Part shown: positions 7,675 through 12,405 of the stretch, piece by piece
Numbering within the stretch: position 1 is the first letter of the stretch
Layout of the letters: every line of letters begins with the position of its first letter
Assembly: GCA_964621645.1 (NCBI GenBank)
Contig: CAZUMH010000097.1
Coordinates: 1-12,405 of the forward strand
Source: CAZUMH01 sp964621645
GTDB lineage: Bacteria; Zhuqueibacterota; QNDG01; JAGLOF01
Length of the DNA stretch: 12,405 nt
Direction: 5' to 3'
Notes under the pieces: model-generated
The model's input: only the letters and a program-made list of their open reading frames with translations
The model's database searches: none
Told to the model about the DNA's origin: nothing
Program-made: the position numbers and the translations under genes

Positions 7675-8429
7675 TCGTCAGGCCGAAGAGCAGCCAGAGT
7701 CGCTCCGGCCTCTTTCCAGAGAAAGAACGTGTCCATTCCCACAGCAATGAACCGGAATCCTTGTTCCATATACCCGCGGGCCGTAACGGCATCGGCCGTA
7801 AAAATGCCTGCCGGCCGGTCTGCTCGAATGCAGCTGTCCTTAACCTTCTCTATAGCCTTCACTACGCGTTCATTTTTCACCTGCCCCAGCAATCCAAGAC
7901 TGCCGGAAAGATCATACGGCCCCACCAGCAGGACGTCAACTCCCGGAACGGCCAGGATGGAATCTATATTCTCAACTCCCTCCCGATGTTCCACCTGCAG
8001 AACAATGACGGTTCTGCTGTTCGCTCCCTTTACATACTCAGTGAACGAAAGTCCATATCCATGCGCCCGCGAGATCCCCACACTCCGTTCTCCCTCCGGC
8101 GGGTACAGAGCCCAGCGGACCACTGCCTCGGCTTCGGCGGCGGTCTTGATCTGCGGTACCACGATACCGGCACAGCCGGTGTCCAGCGCTTTCTTAACCC
8201 AGATCTCCCGGGATTCCGGAATCCGGACTAAACAGGGACAGCGCTCTCCGGCAGCCTGCACCATAGACTGCACCGCGGCCATGTCCAGCACCGAGTGTTC
8301 CCCGTCGATCCAGAGATAGTCAAATCCGAGTCGCGACAATACATCCACCACATCAGCGGATTTCAGTGTGATCAATGTACCGATGAGAGTATCACCGGCA
8401 CTGATCCGTTCTTTCAGCGAGAGCTTCAT
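7671..8429 (-). CDS. HpcH/HpaI-family aldolase (class II, 2-keto-3-deoxy acid type)
   Basis: The protein has 252 residues from the preferred start. HpcH/HpaI aldolases cleave 4-hydroxy-2-oxo acids into pyruvate and an aldehyde, using a divalent metal. The expected residues are present and well spaced: WIDGEHS with H45, LVRIP with R69, LQVEHREG with metal ligand E147, and VGPYDLSGSLG with metal ligand D173. This closely matches the His, Arg, Glu and Asp set of characterised HpaI. A longer frame reaches an ATG at 8475-8477, but the ATG at 8427-8429 follows a clear AGGAG and begins with MKLSLKERISAGDTLIG, the usual family start. It is the first gene of an operon with the CDF transporter, whose start codon overlaps this stop. 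The physiological substrate (sugar acid or aromatic catabolite) cannot be told. Confidence 0.9.
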   Translation of the reverse strand: MKLSLKERISAGDTLIGTLITLKSADVVDVLSRLGFDYLWIDGEHSVLDMAAVQSMVQAAGERCPCLVRIPESREIWVKKALDTGCAGIVVPQIKTAAEAEAVVRWALYPPEGERSVGISRAHGYGLSFTEYVKGANSRTVIVLQVEHREGVENIDSILAVPGVDVLLVGPYDLSGSLGLLGQVKNERVVKAIEKVKDSCIRADRPAGIFTADAVTARGYMEQGFRFIAVGMDTFFLWKEAGATLAALRPDE

Positions 8430-8434
8430 ATGTT

Positions 8435-8439
8435 CTCCT
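8435..8439 (-). promoter_or_regulatory. Shine-Dalgarno deciding the aldolase start
   Basis: AGGAG on the minus strand lies 5 bases before the ATG at 8427-8429. It favours this start over the upstream in-frame ATG at 8475-8477, which would add 16 residues unlike the family. Confidence 0.75.
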
Positions 8440-8517
8440 GTTTGGGACCTTATCTGAATCAGTGTAGGAAATATCATTTACAATTTCAAGAAAAATCCCA
8501 GGTACAAAATATTGCTT

Positions 8518-8545
8518 TTGACTCTTAACAATAATGAGTTATATT
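8518..8545 (+). promoter_or_regulatory. Candidate sigma-70 promoter for the S46 peptidase
   Basis: TTGACT (8518-8523) and TATATT (8540-8545) each match the consensus at 5 of 6 positions and are 16 bases apart. The site is ~165 bases before the start codon in the AT-rich divergent gap (8430-8711). A perfect TATAAT at 8657-8662 would be closer, but its best -35 (TTGAAA, 8629-8634) is 22 bases away, which is too far. Either is possible; AT-rich DNA yields such matches by chance. Confidence 0.35.
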
Positions 8546-8700
8546 GAAAGATACAATTTTACTATCCTTTAATTTTGCGAGGATATGATATTCTTTTCAC
8601 TGAATAAAATTGATAAGTACCGATTTTTTTGAAACTAAACGCCTGCCTTAAGCGTCTATAATGAGACATTGTATACCATGTAGACCCTAATTATACGAAA

Positions 8701-8705
8701 AGGAG
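8701..8705 (+). promoter_or_regulatory. Shine-Dalgarno deciding the S46 peptidase start
   Basis: AGGAG ends 6 bases before the ATG at 8712 but directly abuts an in-frame ATG at 8706. That spacing makes 8712 the workable start; the two differ by only two residues. Confidence 0.75.
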
Positions 8706-8711
8706 ATGAAA

Positions 8712-10793
8712 ATGGGTAACAAGAGATCTGTTTTTGCTGTACTCTTTCTTGCGGTTCTGTTTGCTTTCGGAACCGTTCTGGCCGCTTCCCCCGATGAGGG
8801 AATGTGGACCTTTGACAATCCCCCCATCAAACTCTTGATGGAAAAATACGGTTTCAAGCCCACCCAGGAATGGCTCGATCACGTCAGACTGGCGAGCGTC
8901 CGTTTTATGGACGGCGGCTCCGGTTCCTTCGTCAGCCCGGACGGACTGGTGATGACCAACCATCATGTGGCCGTGGGTCAGCTGCAGAAAATATCGACTC
9001 CTGAGAAGAATTACGTCGCCACCGGTTTTTACGCTCCCACCTATGCCGATGAGCTGAAAAGCTCTGATCTGGAAGTTAATGTTCTCGTTTCCATGAAGGA
9101 CGTCACCGCCAGAGTCAATGCCGCGGTGAAAAAAGGAATGAGCGACCAGGATGCATTGAAGGCGAAAGAAGCCGTTATCGCGAAGATCGAGAAGGAAAGC
9201 AAAGATAAGACCGGCCTTCGTTCCAACGTGATTTCCCTGTACCACGGTGGGGAATACTGGCTTTACCGCTACAAGAAATACACCGATGTGCGGCTGGTAT
9301 TCGCTCCCGAACGCCAGGCCGCCTACTACGGCGGAGATTTCGATAATTTCACCTATCCCCGCTATGATCTGGATGTGGCCTTTTTTAGGGTCTATGAAAA
9401 CGGCAAACCGATCAAATCGGACAACTATTTCAAGTGGAACAAAGAAGGCGCTTCCGAGAATGAACTGGTTTTTGTATCCGGCAATCCCGGCTCGACCGAC
9501 CGCCTCTTCACCTACGCCCAGCTTGAATACCAGAGAGATTTTTACTATCCCATGGTCCTCAATCTTATCAAATCCTGGATAGCAGTGTTAAGGGATTATT
9601 CAAAAAAGGGACCGGAACAGGAACGCCGGGCCCTCATCCAGATTTTTGGGCTGGAGAACGCCAAGAAAGCCATGACCGGAGAGTATCAGGGTCTGCTTGA
9701 CAGCACCCTCATGAGAAATTACCACGAACAGGAGAAGGCCCTGAGAGCGAAGATCGCGGCCAATCCGGAACTGCAGAAAAAATACGGCGACGCCTGGACC
9801 ACCATCGAGACTCTGATGTCTTCATCCCGGGAAAGAATCGCCAGCCAGTTCTATCAAGGTATCTTTGGTTGTCAGCTTGCGGGCTTCGCCAATACTATTG
9901 TTCGCTATGTGGCAGAGGTCAAGAAACCAGATTCCGAACGGCTGGCTGGATACCATGACGCTCAGTTGGAAAATTTAAAATTCGGACTCTTCTCCCCCGC
10001 ACCCATCTATAAGGATATGCAGGAAGCCAACCTGGCCTGGAGCCTGGGGCTTTCTCTTAAGGGACTGGGAAGAGATGATCCCTTCGTGAAAACCGTCTTG
10101 GGCGATAAATCACCGGAAGAAGCGGCAAAATATCTGGTCGAAAACACCAAACTGCAGGATGTGGATTTCAGGAAAAAACTCATCGAGGGCGGAGAAAAAG
10201 CCGTCGCTAAGTGCACGGACCCCTTTATCGTGCTGGCTCGCAATCTTGATCCCATCTTAAGAAAAAATATCGAGTGGAACAAGGAACATGTGCAAAGCGT
10301 GTTTGACGTTGCCACCGAGAAGATCGCTAAAGCCAGATTCGATATCTATGGGAAGGATATTTATCCCGATGCCACCTTTACCCTGCGTCTCTCCTATGGC
10401 ACCGTCAAAGGCTACCCCATGAACGGCACCAAGGCTCCCTACAAGACAACTCTTTACGGCCTCTACGACCGGGCGCTGGGATTCAATAACGAGGGTCCCT
10501 TCATGCTGCCGCAGCGCTTCTGGGACAGGAAAGACAAACTTGATCTCTCCACACCAGCCAACTTTGTTTCTTCCTGTGACATTATCGGGGGTAATTCAGG
10601 TTCTCCGGTGATCAACAAGAACGCCGAAGTCGTCGGGCTCGTTTTCGACGGCAACATCGAGAGTCTCCCGGGCAGATTCATGTTCGATGAAGAGAAAAAC
10701 CGCACCGTGGCCGTGCATACGGCCTATATCTCTGAAGCCCTGAGAAAACTCTATGATGCGGACAAACTGGCGGACGAGATTGAAGGAAAGTGA
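8712..10793 (+). CDS. S46-family dipeptidyl-peptidase, DPP7-type
   Basis: The protein has 693 residues, the normal length for peptidase family S46. A signal peptide (~1-25, ending GTVLAA) sends it to the periplasm or outer surface. There, S46 enzymes remove dipeptides from peptide N-termini for amino-acid nutrition. The chymotrypsin-like triad is complete: TNHH (H84/H85), the Asp of YDLDVAFFRVY (D221), and GGNSGSP (S629). Between the two halves of the catalytic domain lies the helical insert that is typical of the family. After the Ser motif, VFDGN carries Gly647. In characterised enzymes this position is Gly in DPP7, which prefers a hydrophobic penultimate residue, and Arg in DPP11, which is Asp/Glu-specific. 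DPP7-like specificity is therefore inferred. The gene stands alone, diverges from the aldolase operon, and ends before a strong terminator. Confidence 0.93.
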   Translation: MGNKRSVFAVLFLAVLFAFGTVLAASPDEGMWTFDNPPIKLLMEKYGFKPTQEWLDHVRLASVRFMDGGSGSFVSPDGLVMTNHHVAVGQLQKISTPEKNYVATGFYAPTYADELKSSDLEVNVLVSMKDVTARVNAAVKKGMSDQDALKAKEAVIAKIEKESKDKTGLRSNVISLYHGGEYWLYRYKKYTDVRLVFAPERQAAYYGGDFDNFTYPRYDLDVAFFRVYENGKPIKSDNYFKWNKEGASENELVFVSGNPGSTDRLFTYAQLEYQRDFYYPMVLNLIKSWIAVLRDYSKKGPEQERRALIQIFGLENAKKAMTGEYQGLLDSTLMRNYHEQEKALRAKIAANPELQKKYGDAWTTIETLMSSSRERIASQFYQGIFGCQLAGFANTIVRYVAEVKKPDSERLAGYHDAQLENLKFGLFSPAPIYKDMQEANLAWSLGLSLKGLGRDDPFVKTVLGDKSPEEAAKYLVENTKLQDVDFRKKLIEGGEKAVAKCTDPFIVLARNLDPILRKNIEWNKEHVQSVFDVATEKIAKARFDIYGKDIYPDATFTLRLSYGTVKGYPMNGTKAPYKTTLYGLYDRALGFNNEGPFMLPQRFWDRKDKLDLSTPANFVSSCDIIGGNSGSPVINKNAEVVGLVFDGNIESLPGRFMFDEEKNRTVAVHTAYISEALRKLYDADKLADEIEGK

Positions 10794-10826
10794 TTTCGAA
10801 CATGCCGTGAAAGCGTGAAACACAGT

Positions 10827-10864
10827 AAAAATCCGCAGGGGTGTCTGCCCCTGCGGATTTTTTT
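10827..10864 (+). terminator. Rho-independent terminator after the S46 peptidase gene
   Basis: A perfect 11-bp GC-rich stem (ATCCGCAGGGG at 10831-10841 with its complement at 10848-10858) and a 6-base loop are followed by a run of seven T at 10858-10864. A run of A on the other side extends the stem and could let it also stop minus-strand transcripts coming from the STAS-like genes. It begins ~34 bases after the stop codon. Confidence 0.92.
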
Positions 10865-10918
10865 AACGCTATTTCCGCTTGTTTCTCTGATTGATTCCGG
10901 CAGGATACTGATCGTTTG

Positions 10919-11281
10919 CTAATTCTCTTTCCGAATTAGCCAGTCCAGCGCGTCTGCTTCCGTCTCAAAAGCTTTCATATCCCGCCTCAGCAGAATATTA
11001 TAGCTGTTGAGGAGGACTTTCTTCAGCCCGTCCACGCCGACGATCCCCGCCTTGTCAACCTTGCCGATGTATACTTCCTGGGCCAGCTTCTTCATCTTCT
11101 CCATAAAAGCGGTGGTCAACATCGTCCCCTGCACATTTGCGAGTACGGGGATACTGCTGCTCATGGGCTTCAAAATATCAGCGGCCTCATCCAGGATAGC
11201 GAGAGTACCATCTTCCTTTAATCCACGGCAATCCAGATACAGAATCCTCTTTCCTTCATAACTCTTCCATTTAGTCAACAT
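10919..11281 (-). CDS. SpoIIAA-like (STAS-fold) protein, copy 1
   Basis: This is a small soluble protein of 120 residues. Its pattern matches the SpoIIAA-like family, a STAS-fold relative of anti-anti-sigma factors: RILYLDCRGLKEDG for the first strand and turn, PVLANVQGT for the central strand, VDKAGIVGVDGLKKVL, and the C-terminal FETEADALDWL. I see no clear version of the phosphorylated serine site of true SpoIIAA, so a signalling role is only inferred from the fold. The start is supported by GGAG 8 bases upstream. About 76% of residues are identical to the neighbouring copy at 11354-11716, which lies 72 bases upstream. Both have their own ribosome sites and may share a transcript. Differences cluster in the C-terminal 25 residues. 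Confidence 0.78.
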   Translation of the reverse strand: MLTKWKSYEGKRILYLDCRGLKEDGTLAILDEAADILKPMSSSIPVLANVQGTMLTTAFMEKMKKLAQEVYIGKVDKAGIVGVDGLKKVLLNSYNILLRRDMKAFETEADALDWLIRKEN

Positions 11282-11353
11282 TCCACTTACTCCATATATA
11301 TTTTCACGATTACCTCATGAAGATTGGATTGGAATACTTTTTATGGACATGTT

Positions 11354-11716
11354 CTATTTCTCTTTCTCAACCAGCCAGCGCAACGCTTCTTCTTCCTTCG
11401 GGAAAGCCCTCATTTCCTGTTTCATCAGAATATTATAACTGTTAAGAAGGATTTTCTTAAGACCGTCTACTCCGACTATTCCCGCCTTGTCTGTTTTACC
11501 GATGTATACTTCCTGGGCCAGCTTCTTCAGTTTCTCCATAAACGCGGTAGTCAGCATGGTGCCCTGCACATTGGCGAGCACGGGCATATTACCGCTGGTG
11601 GGACGGAGCATTTCAGCGGCTTCGTCCAGAATAGCAAGCGTCCCTTCCTCTTTCAATCCACGGCAATCCAGATACAGTACTTTCTGTCCCTCATAGGTCT
11701 TCCATTTTGCCAACAT
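11354..11716 (-). CDS. SpoIIAA-like (STAS-fold) protein, copy 2
   Basis: This is the second member of the tandem pair, also 120 residues, colinear with copy 1 without gaps. The block from NVQGTMLTTAF through AQEVYIGK to KAGIVGVDGLKK is almost unchanged between the copies. The segment at ~35-44 and the tail (FPKEEEALRWLVEKE) differ. In the SpoIIAA-like family the conserved part forms the STAS core that binds partners. The start follows a clear AGGAG 8 bases upstream. It is the upstream gene of the pair, and the promoter should lie in 11717-11980, where I could not identify one. No kinase-phosphatase partner of the RsbW/SpoIIAB kind is nearby, so the pathway is unknown. Confidence 0.78.
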   Translation of the reverse strand: MLAKWKTYEGQKVLYLDCRGLKEEGTLAILDEAAEMLRPTSGNMPVLANVQGTMLTTAFMEKLKKLAQEVYIGKTDKAGIVGVDGLKKILLNSYNILMKQEMRAFPKEEEALRWLVEKEK

Positions 11717-11983
11717 TATCAGTTCTCCTATTCACATGTATGTTTGCTAGCGATGTATTTCAAATAGTAATCCTCTTTGTCTTTTTCAGTTCGATTTTTG
11801 TTTTGACGCCCTCACTATATCAGTGAAAAAAGCCACAAAGGGGATTATGCAAATCATATACCAGTATTTTTATTTTCTCGTATACAATAACCAGGAGAGT
11901 GGGATTAATAAAGTATACCTGTCACTCATGTTCAATATAAGCAAGGCACGCACTGTATTCTTATTACTTAAATATTATTTTAA
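11717..11983. other. AT-rich divergent gap
   Basis: These 267 bases lie between the start of STAS-like copy 2 (minus) and the first readable codons of the protease pseudogene (plus). The stretch is AT-rich, as expected for a divergent promoter region. I found no convincing promoter pair, RNA gene, repeat or cyclase fragment in it. Confidence 0.45.
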
Positions 11984-12405
11984 AACGTCTTAGGGATAAT
12001 CATCTTCTGTCTTGTAGTACCCTTGCAGCTCTTGTCTCAATCGGGAAACACAAATTTCTTCGGGTAAAAAGAAACAGCGTCCGGTTTTTTTGAAGATAAT
12101 CATACGGCAACATATACTCACGTCACTCCTCTGAAAGAAGCCGGAGGCCATATATGTATCGCTGTTCAGCTGAGCGACCCCCCCGCACTGCTCATAATCG
12201 ATACCGGCGCCGGCACATCCGTTCTTAAAAAAAATATGCGGAAGTAAACAAAATCGATCTCCGTCGGGAAACCAGAAAAAGGAGTGAAGCAACGGGCCTA
12301 GACGGAAAAGGCGCCGTCTATGAGGAGGTAAGCGTCGACTATTTACGCATAGAAGAAAGTGAATTCAACAATTCCGAATTTCTACTTTCGGATGTCTTTG
12401 TCATG
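11984..12405 (+). pseudogene. Retropepsin-like aspartic protease, exported, decayed; cut by the window edge
   Basis: One plus-strand frame gives a hydrophobic signal-peptide-like stretch (GIIIFCLVVPLQLLS, 11993-12037) with no start codon before it, then a TAA at 12065-12067. The same frame resumes with LKEAGGHICIAVQL and LLIIDTGAGTSVLKK. This is the flap-less N-lobe and the catalytic DTGA motif of retropepsin-like proteases, which cut peptides as dimers through one Asp per chain. The frame then breaks at a run of eight A (12227-12234). A ninth A would give VLKKKYAEVNKIDL and continue into EATGLDGKGAVYEE to the window end. The gene thus carries a lost start, a stop and a one-base loss. It is either a pseudogene or affected by sequencing error in the homopolymer. 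An antisense frame over it is a shadow. Confidence 0.72.

Noticed and set aside
7632..8319. Two long plus-strand frames (196 and 199 codons) opposite the aldolase
   Set aside because: They are antisense to a gene with complete catalytic motifs; their composition, rich in Ser, Pro and Arg, is typical of shadow frames.
8629..8662. TTGAAA with a perfect TATAAT upstream of the S46 gene
   Set aside because: The 22-base spacing is too long for sigma-70. It is mentioned only as an alternative -10.
11990..12292. A 100-residue open frame on the minus strand at the right end
   Set aside because: It is antisense to the recognisable retropepsin-like pseudogene, has no family resemblance and an odd composition rich in Cys and Phe.
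1..12405. CRISPR array, tRNA, rRNA, integrase or defence system
   Set aside because: No regularly spaced direct repeats, cloverleaf-like sequences or recognisable genes of these types were found by eye on either strand.

Overview
The window looks like chromosomal DNA from an uncultured-type, probably Gram-negative bacterium. Three things point that way: an exported S46 dipeptidyl-peptidase, a membrane serine/threonine kinase carrying a TolB/FlgO-like sensor domain, and remnants of class III nucleotide cyclases. This mix is common in phyla such as Aminicenantota/Acidobacteriota, KSB1, Marinimicrobia or Calditrichota. I cannot choose among them from sequence alone. There are no rRNAs, tRNAs, CRISPR arrays or complete insertion sequences.

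Left part (1-5855, all genes on the minus strand). Read in the direction of transcription the order is: kinase, cyclase fragment C, secreted GH20 glycosidase, cyclase fragment B, REP-associated tyrosine transposase (RAYT), cyclase fragment A. The GH20 gene looks intact. The kinase is open but seems to have lost a large internal segment. The RAYT is frameshifted between its HUH motif and its catalytic tyrosine, and carries a REPIN-like palindrome inside its coding sequence. The three cyclase pieces all preserve the same 5' end of a class III cyclase gene. One lies just upstream of the GH20 gene and another just upstream of the RAYT. This stretch is therefore decaying and recombination-prone.

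Middle (5856-8711). A minus-strand gene encodes a probable permuted NlpC/P60 (YiiX-like) hydrolase. It is followed, read left to right, by a two-gene minus-strand operon: an HpcH/HpaI-type aldolase whose stop codon overlaps the start of an HMA-CDF cation transporter (ATGA). A divergent regulatory gap of about 280 bp separates this operon from the next gene.

Right part (8712-12405). A plus-strand S46 peptidase with DPP7-type residues ends at a strong rho-independent terminator. Two tandemly duplicated SpoIIAA-like (STAS-fold) genes then lie on the minus strand. At the right edge is a plus-strand retropepsin-like aspartic protease pseudogene with an in-frame stop and a one-base loss in a poly-A run.

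I found no convincing new multi-gene system. The least explained structure is the repeated cyclase 5' fragment placed in front of unrelated genes, followed by the REPIN embedded in the RAYT.
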